Shown: piece by piece, positions 1 to 5,947 of the stretch | Position numbering within the stretch: position 1 is the first letter of the stretch | Layout of the letters: every line of letters starts with the position of its first letter | Virus record (IMG/VR): IMGVR_UViG_3300042527_001311 | Coordinates: 1-21,579 of that record | Length of the DNA: 21,579 nt | Strand: one strand, 5' to 3' | Source: a virus | The notes under the pieces: generated by a model | What the model was told of the DNA's origin: nothing | The model's database searches: none | The model's input: only the letters and a program-made list of their open reading frames with translations | Made by a program: the position numbers and the translations under genes

Positions 1-1
1 C

Positions 2-157
2 AAGCTCGAGGTTGGCAATTCCATGTATGTCCCGGTGGACAGCCACACTGTCAGCGTGTATGTCAGCGCCACCGCGCGCAAACTCAACACCAAGTACACC
101 ACGCGCAGCGCCCTGCTGGCCGGCGTCCGCGGCACCCGCATCTGGAGGATCGTATGA
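2..157 (+). CDS. C-terminal end of an unrecognised phage protein (5' cut by window edge)
   Basis: An open frame enters from the left edge and gives 51 residues ending in GVRGTRIWRIV before TGA at 155-157. It has clean coding character, with high GC in third positions and a balanced composition. Its stop overlaps the start of the next gene as ATGA, the coupling used throughout this operon. The basic, Ser/Thr-rich segment followed by an Arg/Trp tail is not enough to assign a function. The frame has no stop up to base 2, so the gene is truncated only by the window. Confidence 0.6.
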   Translation, partial: KLEVGNSMYVPVDSHTVSVYVSATARKLNTKYTTRSALLAGVRGTRIWRIV

Positions 158-447
158 AGAAGTATTTTACCTTCGAGTACAGGGGCAAGCCCATCCTGCA
201 CGGACGCAAGCTCGTCGCCGCCAAGACCCTCGACGACGCGCGCCTCTTCGTCTACAACCACTGCGCGTGGGAGCGGATGGAGAACAAGGAACACGGGCTG
301 CTTCACGACTACACCATCCTCGAGCACCGCGCGCCCCTCGCGTACCAGTTGGACAGCGCCGGCAGCCTCATCTACAAGGAATACAAGGAGGTCGATCTCC
401 ACTTCCCCCAAAAGGAAATCCCGCACTTCCGCAAGGAGGAGGACTAA
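154..447 (+). CDS. Hypothetical phage protein, 97 aa
   Basis: The start is fixed by a GGAGG ribosome site five bases upstream of ATG 154 and by the ATGA overlap with the preceding gene. The protein is soluble, rich in Tyr, His and charged residues, with a long lysine/glutamate tail (KEIPHFRKEED). There is no signal peptide, membrane segment or catalytic motif that I recognise. The next gene starts three bases after the stop, and the last codons of this gene carry that gene's GGAGGAGG ribosome site. Function unknown. Confidence 0.7.
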   Translation: MKKYFTFEYRGKPILHGRKLVAAKTLDDARLFVYNHCAWERMENKEHGLLHDYTILEHRAPLAYQLDSAGSLIYKEYKEVDLHFPQKEIPHFRKEED

Positions 448-449
448 CC

Positions 450-1022
450 ATGCGTATCCTCGTAGCCTGCGAGTACAGTGGCCGTGTCCGCGACGCCTTC
501 CTGGCGCGGGGCCACGATGCCATCTCCTGCGACCTCGAGCCCACCGACGTGCCCGGCCCTCACCACCAAGGGGACGTTATCCCCCTGCTCTCCCAACCTT
601 GGGATCTCGTCGTCGCCTTCCCGCCATGCACCTACCTTTCAGCGTCAGGCATCCATTGGAACTCCCGGCGCCCGGAGCGCGAGGCTCTCACCGAGGAGGC
701 GGCTGCCTTCTTCCTCGCCTTCACCCGCGCCAACTCCCCCAAGATCGCCATCGAAAACCCCATCGGCGTCATGTCCACCCGCTATCGCAAGCCAGACCAG
801 ATCGTCCAACCTTGGATGTTCGGCGAGGATGCATCCAAGCGTACCTGTCTCTGGCTCAAGAACCTTCCCCCGTTGGTATCCACCAACCCCATCGTCAAGA
901 AACTTTATGCCAATCAAACCCCATCGGGGCAGAACAAACTAGGTCCCTCCCCGCATAGGGCCAAGATCCGCAGCCTTACTTACCAAGGCATCGCCGACGC
1001 GATGGCCTCCCAGTGGGGCTGA
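450..1022 (+). CDS. Small cytosine-methyltransferase-like phage protein (PPC/ENP motifs)
   Basis: The 190-aa product starts MRILVACEYSGRVRDAF, resembling the SAM-binding first strand and helix of C5-type DNA methylases. It continues with GPHHQGD (36-42), a PPC motif at 58-60 and ENP at 102-104. In classical C5 methylases the equivalent motifs are PCQ and ENV. The C-terminal GIADAMASQWG is typical of a phage family usually annotated as DNA cytosine methyltransferase. The protein is far shorter than a full C5 enzyme and I see no separate target-recognition domain, so activity is inferred from family resemblance only. A strong GGAGGAGG site lies upstream. A role in DNA or nucleotide modification would fit the nearby dCMP deaminase, but that link is inference. 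Confidence 0.65.
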   Translation: MRILVACEYSGRVRDAFLARGHDAISCDLEPTDVPGPHHQGDVIPLLSQPWDLVVAFPPCTYLSASGIHWNSRRPEREALTEEAAAFFLAFTRANSPKIAIENPIGVMSTRYRKPDQIVQPWMFGEDASKRTCLWLKNLPPLVSTNPIVKKLYANQTPSGQNKLGPSPHRAKIRSLTYQGIADAMASQWG

Positions 1023-1042
1023 CGCCCCGGAAAGGAACCGAC

Positions 1043-1255
1043 ATGATTCACTCCGATGACGTTCTCGAGAAGGTCGCCGCCACCTGGTGGCACCTCACCT
1101 ACCCCCACCGCCCCTTCCGCACCGTCTCCGAGGACGAGCAGGGCCACTGGAAGCAGGACGTATCCGACGTGCTCACCGCAATGCGTGTCGCCGGCTACCA
1201 GGTGCTGGATCCAGAGCGCCGCCCCATTCTCTACAGCAATGAGGACCAAGCATGA
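1043..1255 (+). CDS. Hypothetical phage protein, 70 aa
   Basis: ATG 1043 is chosen over an upstream in-frame start because GGAAAGGAA lies just before it, and because an earlier start would overlap the methylase-like gene. The product is acidic and aromatic-rich at the start (TWWHLTYPHRPF), then has a short helix (VSDVLTAMRVAGYQVL). No known motif is seen. The stop overlaps the next start as ATGA, with GAGGA of the next ribosome site inside this gene. Function unknown. Confidence 0.65.
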   Translation: MIHSDDVLEKVAATWWHLTYPHRPFRTVSEDEQGHWKQDVSDVLTAMRVAGYQVLDPERRPILYSNEDQA

Positions 1256-1440
1256 ACCCCTGCCCAGGCTGCCGGGGGACAGGCCGCTCGCGGAGCCTCG
1301 TCCGTACCAGCCCAGTAAAGTGTGGCGCGTGCAACGGCAAAGGCACCGTCCCCCTCTTCATCGAGGCCAGCTATAATCGAACCATCCGCAGGATCATGCA
1401 CCGCCAGCTCCGGCGGGCTTCACGAAAGGCAACTCCATGA
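1252..1440 (+). CDS. Small zinc-knuckle protein (two CxxCxGxG motifs)
   Basis: The 62-residue product has CPGCRGTG at residues 4-11 and CGACNGKG at 24-31. These are two CxxCxGxG units like those of the DnaJ zinc-binding domain, and four cysteines would bind one zinc ion. A basic tail rich in Arg and Lys (RTIRRIMHRQLRRASRK) follows. Free-standing proteins of this type are common in phage early operons, and the basic tail suggests nucleic-acid contact, which is inference. A GAGGA site precedes the ATG, and ATGA overlaps couple it on both sides. Confidence 0.7.
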   Translation: MNPCPGCRGTGRSRSLVRTSPVKCGACNGKGTVPLFIEASYNRTIRRIMHRQLRRASRKATP

Positions 1441-1721
1441 ACCAGTACAGCTACAAGCAATACTGCCGGGAGACCGACGCCCACCGCGAGCAATGCTCCG
1501 CCCTCCATTGCTACGAGCGCATTGAGAAGGCCCAGGCCAAAGCCAAGAAGGAGATCCTTGCCATCATGGTGACGCTGCGCGAAGCCATCCTTGACGAGGC
1601 GCAGGAACGGATGGTACTCCACCTCGCGGACGACAAGTCTCCCCAGGACATCATCCACGACCTCGTCCACGAGGAACTCTGGGAAGTCGTCAACCGCATC
1701 AAGGAGGAGGCCGGCCTATGA
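1437..1721 (+). CDS. Hypothetical helical protein, 94 aa
   Basis: The protein is predicted by eye to be almost all helix: a Tyr/Cys/His-rich start (YKQYCRETDAHREQCSALHC) and then charged amphipathic stretches (KAQAKAKKEILAIM, EEAGL at the end). Four cysteines and histidines near the start could bind metal, but the spacing matches no pattern I know. ATGA overlaps with both neighbours place it in the same operon. Function unknown. Confidence 0.65.
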   Translation: MNQYSYKQYCRETDAHREQCSALHCYERIEKAQAKAKKEILAIMVTLREAILDEAQERMVLHLADDKSPQDIIHDLVHEELWEVVNRIKEEAGL

Positions 1722-1930
1722 CCAGAACATTCCGAACGCTGCAAGCCATGCGGAAAATGCGTATCGAATTCATCGATGACGCCATCGATGACATCATTCG
1801 CATCCGCGCCCACAACGAGAAGATGCTTGCCCACTCCGTGGACCTGGAGCGCATGCTCTCATTTGGTGCAGCCAACAACGAGGATCTTCTGCAAGTGGTG
1901 CGGGCCATGCGCGAGGAGGATGGGCCATGA
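1718..1930 (+). CDS. Hypothetical small helical protein, 70 aa
   Basis: The short protein is acidic in the middle (FIDDAIDDIIRIRAHNEKM) and appears to form two long helices. It has no cysteine pair, membrane segment or catalytic motif. Its last codons carry GAGGAGG, which serves the next gene, and both ends overlap neighbours by ATGA. Coding is supported by this tight packing and by third-position GC. Function unknown. Confidence 0.65.
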   Translation: MTRTFRTLQAMRKMRIEFIDDAIDDIIRIRAHNEKMLAHSVDLERMLSFGAANNEDLLQVVRAMREEDGP

Positions 1931-2487
1931 GGACCACTCTAAACCAGATCCGCGCGCACAGCCCGTGCCAAGACGGCTGGGGGAGACTGCTGCGCGGCCT
2001 GAACAAAACCGCAGCGGACGACGAGCCGCTGTGGATAGACACCATCCTCGACCACAACGGCCTCGATGACGCGCTATGGTGCTTGCGCGCCGTCGAAAAC
2101 TGCGACCGCGAGATCCGGCTCTATGCGGTCTGGTGCGCGCGGCGGGTCCAGCATCTGATGACCGATCCGCGCAGCATCGCTGCTCTCGATGTCGCGGAGC
2201 GGTATGCTCGCGGGGAGGCAAGCGACGAGGAATTGTCGTCGTTGGCGGCGGCGGCGGAGGAGGCGGTGGAGACGATGTGGACGGCGGCGGCGGCGGCGAT
2301 GTGGGCGTCGGAGGCGTCGGCGGCGGAGGCGGCGAGGTGGGCGGCGAGGTCGTCGTCGGCGGCGGCGGCGGTGGCGGTGGAGACGATGTGGACGGCGGCG
2401 GCGTGGTCAGCCCGCGACACCGAGCGCGCCGCTCAAGCCGCCGAACTGCGGCGGGTGTGCAGCGAGATGAGGGAGGCCAAGCCATGA
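1927..2487 (+). CDS. Alanine-rich phage protein (Imm5-like putative immunity protein family)
   Basis: The 186-aa product begins with a conserved-looking block (GLDDALWCLRAVE, LYAVWCARRVQHLM, ALDVAERYARGEASDEEL). A long Ala/Glu/Trp helix follows at residues 104-165, made of repeated AAAAAMW and AVETMWTAAA units. Phage proteins of this shape are often labelled putative immunity protein or left hypothetical. The name does not establish a role here. The Ala tract is encoded by GCG/GGC-rich DNA containing a 31-bp direct repeat, so its length may vary between strains. A GAGGAGG site precedes the start, and the gene ends in EAKP, the tail that carries the next gene's ribosome site. Confidence 0.65.
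   Translation: MRTTLNQIRAHSPCQDGWGRLLRGLNKTAADDEPLWIDTILDHNGLDDALWCLRAVENCDREIRLYAVWCARRVQHLMTDPRSIAALDVAERYARGEASDEELSSLAAAAEEAVETMWTAAAAAMWASEASAAEAARWAARSSSAAAAVAVETMWTAAAWSARDTERAAQAAELRRVCSEMREAKP
2262..2403 (+). repeat. GCG-rich tract with a 31-bp perfect direct repeat
   Basis: Two identical 31-bp copies occupy 2262-2292 and 2373-2403, offset by 111 bases (exactly 37 codons). Both encode AVETMWTAAA in the reading frame of the Ala-rich protein. The DNA between is nearly all GCG, GGC and GAG triplets. Such tracts can expand or contract in whole codons by slippage or recombination without breaking the frame. Confidence 0.85.
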
Positions 2488-2495
2488 GCGACATC
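2472..2495 (+). repeat. Junction repeat, copy A (stop / ribosome site / start cassette)
   Basis: These 24 bases contain the end of one gene (EAKP), the ribosome site GGAGG, the ATGA stop-start overlap and the first codons (MSDI) of the next gene. The same 24 bases are repeated exactly at 2911-2934 and 3141-3164. Confidence 0.85.
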
Positions 2496-2720
2496 GTGAG
2501 CAAGCTGCGAATCGAGAATAGAAGGCTTAAAGAGGAGCATTTGGAATGCGCTCGACTTGCGACAATTCTAACTGATAGCCTCCGCGCCCGCGTCGAGGTG
2601 TTGGAAAGGGCGCTTCGACGGATTCAAGCCACGCCACACCCTAGCGTGGCGGCTCAATGCACTAACTGCTATAACCATCAGAAAACAGCGACCTACGCGC
2701 TTGAAGATGCTGCGCCATGA
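2484..2720 (+). CDS. Small coiled-coil protein, MSDI family member 1 (78 aa)
   Basis: ATG 2484 follows GGGAGG and overlaps the previous stop (ATGA). The protein begins MSDIVSKLRIENRRLKEEH and has a leucine-heptad-like helix (LRARVEVLERALRRI) typical of a short coiled coil. It ends with a CxxC plus His stretch (CTNCYNHQK). The start and the LRARVE-LER segment are shared with the gene at 2923, so this is a diverged member of a tandem paralogous set. It may dimerise. Function unknown. Confidence 0.65.
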   Translation: MSDIVSKLRIENRRLKEEHLECARLATILTDSLRARVEVLERALRRIQATPHPSVAAQCTNCYNHQKTATYALEDAAP

Positions 2721-2926
2721 CTAAAGTATTGCTCTGCCTCTCCTGCCTCCACAAGACGGCGCGGCGGATGACCATTGATGTGCCAATGCCCCTGCCAGAC
2801 AACACGACGTATGTGTCTAGACGATCCGTCAGACGCTGCGAAAGGTGCGGCGCCGAATGGGAAAACACGCAGGACGGTGATTGGCGTCCAGCATATTTCG
2901 CGGCCATTAAGGAGGCCAAGCCATGA
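2717..2926 (+). CDS. Small zinc-finger-like protein, 69 aa
   Basis: Two cysteine pairs, CLSC near the start (residues 7-10) and CERCGAEW in the middle, form a probable C4 zinc ribbon. The product is basic between the pairs (RRSVRRCERC). The start overlaps the previous stop by ATGA, and the gene ends in IKEAKP, the repeat-borne tail that supplies the next ribosome site. A nucleic-acid-binding role is plausible but inferred only from the cysteine pattern. Confidence 0.65.
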   Translation: MTKVLLCLSCLHKTARRMTIDVPMPLPDNTTYVSRRSVRRCERCGAEWENTQDGDWRPAYFAAIKEAKP

Positions 2927-2948
2927 GCGACATCTACAAGGAGTTCGG
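2909..2948 (+). repeat. Junction repeat, copy B (40 bp)
   Basis: These 40 bases are identical to 3139-3178 and span the end of the zinc-ribbon gene and the start of the gene at 2923. The repeat holds the GGAGG ribosome site, the ATGA overlap and codons for MSDIYKEF. A second exact 25-bp match follows inside the genes (2983-3007 with 3222-3246). Confidence 0.9.
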
Positions 2949-3156
2949 AGTTGATTTCCTGTGTGCACGATACGCAGGACCGACCGCAGCGGAGATGAAG
3001 ATGGCGCAGGAGATCACCCGGCTCCGCGCCCGCGTCGAGGAGCTGGAACGCATCCGCGCAGCAGCAGATAATCTCTTCACCTACGACAGCGGGTGGTCGC
3101 ATTGGGAGAAGAAATACAGAGAACTGCGCGCCGCGCTGAAGGAGGCCAAGCCATGA
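2923..3156 (+). CDS. Small coiled-coil protein, MSDI family member 2 (77 aa)
   Basis: The protein starts MSDIYKEFGVD, then GPTAAEMKMAQEI and a heptad-like helix (ITRLRARVEELERI), then an aromatic segment ending in LKEAKP. It is a close paralogue of the next gene over its first 45 or so residues, with an identical ribosome site. The heptads suggest dimer formation. No enzymatic motif is seen. The C-terminal EAKP exists because the next gene's ribosome site is embedded in these codons. Confidence 0.7.
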   Translation: MSDIYKEFGVDFLCARYAGPTAAEMKMAQEITRLRARVEELERIRAAADNLFTYDSGWSHWEKKYRELRAALKEAKP

Positions 3157-3178
3157 GCGACATCTACAAGGAGTTCGG
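3139..3178 (+). repeat. Junction repeat, copy C (40 bp)
   Basis: Exact copy of 2909-2948, offset by 230 bases. It provides the end of the gene at 2923 and the ribosome site, start codon and first codons of the gene at 3153. Recombination between copies B and C would delete one paralogue cleanly and leave a functional junction. Confidence 0.9.
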
Positions 3179-3356
3179 GGTCGATGTTCTCCGCGACTGT
3201 TGCAGCGAGAACGAAGGCCCCACCGCAGCGGAGATGAAGATGGCGCGCGAGATAGAGCGTCTCCGCGCCGGTCTCCAGAAGATCGTGGAGGGTGACGGCT
3301 TCTGGGATGCGCCCGCGCTCGCCCGTGACCTCCTCCAGGGAAAGGATGTGACATGA
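3153..3356 (+). CDS. Small coiled-coil protein, MSDI family member 3 (67 aa)
   Basis: ATG 3153 lies in the repeated ribosome-site cassette. The protein begins MSDIYKEFGVD like its neighbour and shares GPTAAEMKMA and a RLRAG helix. It then diverges to EGDGFWDAPALARDLLQ. A recent tandem duplication followed by divergence of the 3' part explains the pattern. Function unknown. The stop overlaps the HTH gene start by ATGA. Confidence 0.7.
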   Translation: MSDIYKEFGVDVLRDCCSENEGPTAAEMKMAREIERLRAGLQKIVEGDGFWDAPALARDLLQGKDVT

Positions 3357-3556
3357 GCCTCGACCCCCTCGTCCAGCAACTCAAGGCGCTTCTCGACGAG
3401 AGCGACCAGTTTCACTCCAAGCTGTGCGGCCAGGCCGGCATCTCCCGAAACACCCTCGACAGGTGGCTCGAGGGCAGCAGCACGCCCAACATCATTGACT
3501 TCACCTCCATGCTCGAGGTATTGGGCTACACCCTAACCATACAGAGGATGCCATGA
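3353..3556 (+). CDS. Small XRE/Cro-type helix-turn-helix regulator
   Basis: The 67-aa protein carries a Cro/CI-like HTH: FHSKLCGQAGISRNTLDRWLEG covers residues 20-41 (helix, turn, recognition helix), followed by TPNIIDFTSMLEVLGYTL. That last segment matches the usual ending of XRE domains, where a further helix precedes a short strand. It is only the DNA-binding domain, with no oligomerisation or cleavage domain. It probably acts as a repressor or activator of phage promoters, but its operators are unknown. AAAGGA precedes the start. Confidence 0.75.
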   Translation: MSLDPLVQQLKALLDESDQFHSKLCGQAGISRNTLDRWLEGSSTPNIIDFTSMLEVLGYTLTIQRMP

Positions 3557-4392
3557 CCTACACGAACAAGTACAACCTCCCCTCCTCCATCATCTCCGCA
3601 TTGGAGGCCGACGCCTACGATGACGGCGGCGCCCACATCACCGCCTCCTCCCTCTGGAAGCCCACCCAGATCGTCGCCCTCACGCGCAAGCACGGCGAGG
3701 AGATCCAGACCGACGCCAGCGACCACCTCCTCTCCCTCCTGGGCACCGCCTTCCACAACATGCTGGCGGCCCACGACACCGAGGCCGTCATCGAGAAGCG
3801 CCTCTTCGCCGAGGTGGCGGGGCGCACCGTCAGCGGCCAATTTGACCGCCTCATCGTGGGCGACGGCATCCTCCAGGACTACAAGGTCACCTCCGTCACG
3901 CGCTTCCAGCACCAACTCCGCGAGACCGAGTGGGAGAACCAGCTCAACACCTACGCCTGGCTCCTCCGGCGCCACGGCATCGAGGTGAAGGCCCTCCAGA
4001 TCGTTGCCCTGCTGCGCGATTGGAACGAGTTCATGAGCGAGCGCACCCTCGACTACCCCAACCTCATGCTCCAGGTGGCGGACATCCCCCTCTGGTCCCC
4101 TGAGGAAGCCGAGCGGCGCATCGAGGCGCGCGTCCTCGAGCACGAAAACCCCTCGCCCTGCACCGACGCCGAGCGCTGGCACCGTCCGCCCACCTACGCC
4201 GTCATGAAGAACGGGCGCAAGAGTGCCGTCAAGCTCTTCTCCTCCGAGAGCGAGGCCACCGCCTTCATCTCCCAGGCATCGGACTCCCGCCACCTCTACC
4301 TCGAGGTGCGGCCCGGCTCCTACCTCCGCTGCGAAAAGTATTGCAGCGTCGCTCCCTTCTGCCCGCAGGTGTCCCATGCCCGCCAAGACTAA
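3553..4392 (+). CDS. Cas4/RecB-like PD-(D/E)XK exonuclease with probable iron-sulfur cluster
   Basis: The 279-aa protein has the ordered motifs of the PDDEXK_1 group: GTAFH at 64-68, an acidic residue in GQFDRL (D98), QDYK at 108-111 and the QxxxY motif (Q130, Y134). C203 and a C-terminal set C260, C264 and C270 form the four-cysteine pattern expected for a Cas4/AddB-type 4Fe-4S cluster. Such phage enzymes resect DNA ends and make ssDNA for recombination. The nearby Sak4-like ATPase and ssDNA-binding candidate fit that pathway. There is no Cas1 or CRISPR array, so a spacer-acquisition role is unsupported. GAGGA precedes the start. Confidence 0.82.
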   Translation: MTYTNKYNLPSSIISALEADAYDDGGAHITASSLWKPTQIVALTRKHGEEIQTDASDHLLSLLGTAFHNMLAAHDTEAVIEKRLFAEVAGRTVSGQFDRLIVGDGILQDYKVTSVTRFQHQLRETEWENQLNTYAWLLRRHGIEVKALQIVALLRDWNEFMSERTLDYPNLMLQVADIPLWSPEEAERRIEARVLEHENPSPCTDAERWHRPPTYAVMKNGRKSAVKLFSSESEATAFISQASDSRHLYLEVRPGSYLRCEKYCSVAPFCPQVSHARQD

Positions 4393-4795
4393 GCGCGCCA
4401 GCCTCTCCCCCGAGGAGGCTCGCGACCTAACCCTCTTCATCTTGTCCCAGCCCGACGAATTCACGGCGGACGACATCCACCAGAGCTACCCCTTCCTCAC
4501 GCGCAACCAGATCGTCAACAAGGTCTCGCGCATGTACGGGGAGGGTCTCTTGGATGTCGTCGGGCGCAACCCCAACAACAAGATGAACCAGTTCCTCTAC
4601 ATCTCCCAGAGTCGGCCCCGGGAGGATCCCGAAATCCTCATCGCCCGGCTCATGCAGGGCAGGCGCTACGAAGACTTCATCCCCAAGAGGCTGCTCGCCA
4701 ATGCACGCACTTCTTCTGCTGTTGTGCTACGTGGACCCGGACTTCGAAACCCTAACCCTTCGACGTACCTGCAGCCCATACGAGATGTCCTATGA
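4376..4795 (+). CDS. Winged-helix DNA-binding-like protein, 139 aa
   Basis: ATG 4376 lies 17 bases inside the end of the nuclease gene, after a CAGGTG site. After a basic start, residues 12-75 read like a winged helix: a first helix (ARDLTLFILSQPDEF), helix two (TADDIHQSYPF), a recognition helix (TRNQIVNKVSRMYGEGL) and a wing (VVGRNPNNKMNQFLYI). A DNA-binding regulatory or packaging role is possible. The last 30 or so residues overlap another reading frame (see 4701) and look less well conserved in composition. The true end may therefore be affected by rearrangement, but the frame is open to TGA 4795. Confidence 0.65.
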   Translation: MPAKTKRASLSPEEARDLTLFILSQPDEFTADDIHQSYPFLTRNQIVNKVSRMYGEGLLDVVGRNPNNKMNQFLYISQSRPREDPEILIARLMQGRRYEDFIPKRLLANARTSSAVVLRGPGLRNPNPSTYLQPIRDVL

Positions 4796-4961
4796 CAGCT
4801 ACCAAGCCTGCGAGGAAGCCGCGCGCCAAATGCGCCGAGCCTTCCAGCCCCCGGCCCTCATCCTCATGCACGCCTGCCGCCGGCAAGTACCATCACAGCC
4901 ACGGTTCAATCTTCAAGGGATCCCGACACCTGATGATCCTCGTGGAAGTGGGGTGTTCTGA
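4701..4961 (+). CDS. Possible secreted/lipoprotein-like small protein overlapping both neighbours
   Basis: The frame starts with a short hydrophobic leader (MHALLLLLCYVD) and continues with a credible soluble segment (MSYDSYQACEEAARQMRRAF) and several cysteines, as in small exported phage proteins. AAGAGG lies about ten bases upstream. Third positions are GC-rich up to about 4885 and then lose that bias, so the last 25 or so residues are doubtful. The frame overlaps the winged-helix gene by 95 bases and the next gene by 170. Either this is a genuinely nested gene or the region contains a frameshift. Confidence 0.4.
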   Translation: MHALLLLLCYVDPDFETLTLRRTCSPYEMSYDSYQACEEAARQMRRAFQPPALILMHACRRQVPSQPRFNLQGIPTPDDPRGSGVF

Positions 4962-5025
4962 CGCCGTGCGGGACCTCGCCGCCGACGCCATCGTCGCCTA
5001 CTTCAACAGCAGGGACCGCGCATGA
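4792..5025 (+). CDS. Hypothetical protein, 77 aa, basic N-terminus
   Basis: The frame begins with an ATGA overlap on the preceding stop and ends with an ATGA overlap on the dCMP deaminase, which supports it as a link in the operon. The first third is Lys/Arg/Pro/Ser-rich and overlaps the 4701 frame. The second half (SRHLMILVEVG, AVRDLAADAIVAYFN) looks like an ordinary folded strand-helix segment. A downstream start at 4933 would give a 30-aa product. No ribosome site is obvious, so translation may depend on coupling. Function unknown. Confidence 0.5.
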   Translation: MTATKPARKPRAKCAEPSSPRPSSSCTPAAGKYHHSHGSIFKGSRHLMILVEVGCSDAVRDLAADAIVAYFNSRDRA

Positions 5026-5444
5026 CCTGGGATGAGCGCTTCCTCGCCCTTGCCCTCCACGTCTCCCAGTGGAGCAAGGACCCCAGCACCAAGGTGGGCG
5101 CTGTCCTCGTGGGCCTCGACAAGCGCCAGGTCGCCCTGGGGTACAACGGGTTCCCCCGGGGCGTACTCGACTCCGCCTCCCGCCTCGCTGACCGGGACAT
5201 CAAGCTGCGCTACACCATCCACGCAGAGCGCAACGTGCTTGACAACGCCCACTTCCCCACGCAGGGTGCCACCCTCTATTGCACCCACCCGCCCTGCACC
5301 TCGTGTGCCCTCTCCATAATCTCGAAAGGAATCGCCCGTGTGGTATCATCTCCAATGTCTTCCGAGTTTGCTTCGCGATGGCGCGCAGAAACTTTCCTCT
5401 CGCGCGACCTCTTTCGCGAGGCGGGCGTGGGATGTAATTTCTGA
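5022..5444 (+). CDS. Deoxycytidylate (dCMP) deaminase
   Basis: This zinc-dependent enzyme converts dCMP to dUMP, feeding dTMP synthesis. The 140-aa sequence has the family start (WDERFLALALHVSQWSKDPSTKVGAV), the catalytic HAE at 67-69, and PPCTSC at 90-95 with C92 and C95 as the other zinc ligands. YNGFPRG (41-47) is also characteristic. Length is normal for the family. It fits the early nucleotide-supply role of this block. The final 107 bases overlap a GTG-started membrane protein in another frame. Confidence 0.92.
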   Translation: MTWDERFLALALHVSQWSKDPSTKVGAVLVGLDKRQVALGYNGFPRGVLDSASRLADRDIKLRYTIHAERNVLDNAHFPTQGATLYCTHPPCTSCALSIISKGIARVVSSPMSSEFASRWRAETFLSRDLFREAGVGCNF

Positions 5445-5547
5445 AGAGATTGTTCCCTGGTTGGTGGCTATCTTCATCGTCATCTCCCTCGGCGCCACCC
5501 TCATCCTCCCCATCCTCGGAGTCATCCTGCTATGGAAACTCGTGTAG
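5338..5547 (+). CDS. Small single-span membrane protein (GTG start)
   Basis: GTG 5338 is preceded by GAAAGGA at a good distance. The 69-residue product has a basic amphipathic N-terminal half (LLRDGAQKLSSRATSFARRAW) and a strongly hydrophobic segment at residues 39-67 ending in LLWKLV. By the positive-inside rule the N-terminus would be cytoplasmic. It overlaps the deaminase gene by 107 bases, a long overlap, but the membrane segment itself lies beyond that overlap. It could be an inner-membrane effector of unknown role. Its position away from the lysis group argues against it being the main holin. Confidence 0.55.
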   Translation: MWYHLQCLPSLLRDGAQKLSSRATSFARRAWDVISEEIVPWLVAIFIVISLGATLILPILGVILLWKLV

Positions 5548-5738
5548 CCACCCTGCGCGCCCCCATCAATGGCAACCCTCCCGGCACCCCCGTGAAAGTT
5601 CGCCTTGACGAGCAGCACACGGTTGAGCTAGGTACCTCCTACGACATCGTCCTGCCTGACGGGACGCTGGCGTGGGCTTACCTCGATGAGATCGAATGGA
5701 ACTCCGAAGATGCCAACCCTGTGGGATCTCCTCCGTGA
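5532..5738 (+). CDS. Hypothetical small beta-rich protein, 68 aa
   Basis: The product alternates hydrophobic and polar residues in the way of a small beta barrel (VKVRLDEQHTVELG, YDIVLPDGTLAWAYLDEIEW). GGAG lies ten bases before the ATG. It overlaps both neighbours (16 and 29 bases). No motif identifies it. An SH3-like fold is a guess from the strand pattern. Confidence 0.55.
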   Translation: METRVATLRAPINGNPPGTPVKVRLDEQHTVELGTSYDIVLPDGTLAWAYLDEIEWNSEDANPVGSPP

Positions 5739-5946
5739 CGCGGGGAACTTCCCCCTTCCCGCAGTCCTCACCCGCACAGTCTGCGCACGCAACCACACCT
5801 ACATCTACCCCGGGACTCACGTTGAAATCTTGGACGCCCACTGGCATCAGTGGGCAGATGGTGACGAATTGCTTTGCACTGTGCTCTCCCCCGCGGGTAC
5901 CTTCATATGTCCTCCAGAAGCATTGAAACTCAGGAAAGGAAAGTGA
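5710..5946 (+). CDS. Hypothetical protein, 78 aa
   Basis: ATG 5710 is preferred to an in-frame ATG at 5686 because GGAA lies eight bases upstream and the start MPTLWDLLRDAG reads naturally. The body is beta-rich (TRTVCARNHTYIYPGTHVEIL, LLCTVLSPAGTFICPPEAL) and suggests a small barrel. Its last codons contain the ribosome site (AGGAAAGGA) of the ATPase gene, which starts two bases after the stop. Function unknown. Confidence 0.6.
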   Translation: MPTLWDLLRDAGNFPLPAVLTRTVCARNHTYIYPGTHVEILDAHWHQWADGDELLCTVLSPAGTFICPPEALKLRKGK

Positions 5947-5947
5947 C

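Noticed and set aside
2076-2720. 214-aa + frame with long poly-glycine stretches over the GCG tract
   Set aside because: It is the alternate frame of the Ala-rich gene; Gly runs follow from GGC/GGT triplets. Only its last 78 codons, from ATG 2484, are a real gene.
3553-4392. CRISPR Cas4 gene of an adaptation module
   Set aside because: Cas4-like motifs are present, but there is no Cas1, Cas2 or repeat-spacer array, and the recombination neighbours give a simpler explanation.
3526-4476. 316-aa - strand frame over the PD-(D/E)XK nuclease
   Set aside because: Antisense of a gene with ordered catalytic motifs; no ribosome site and biased composition.
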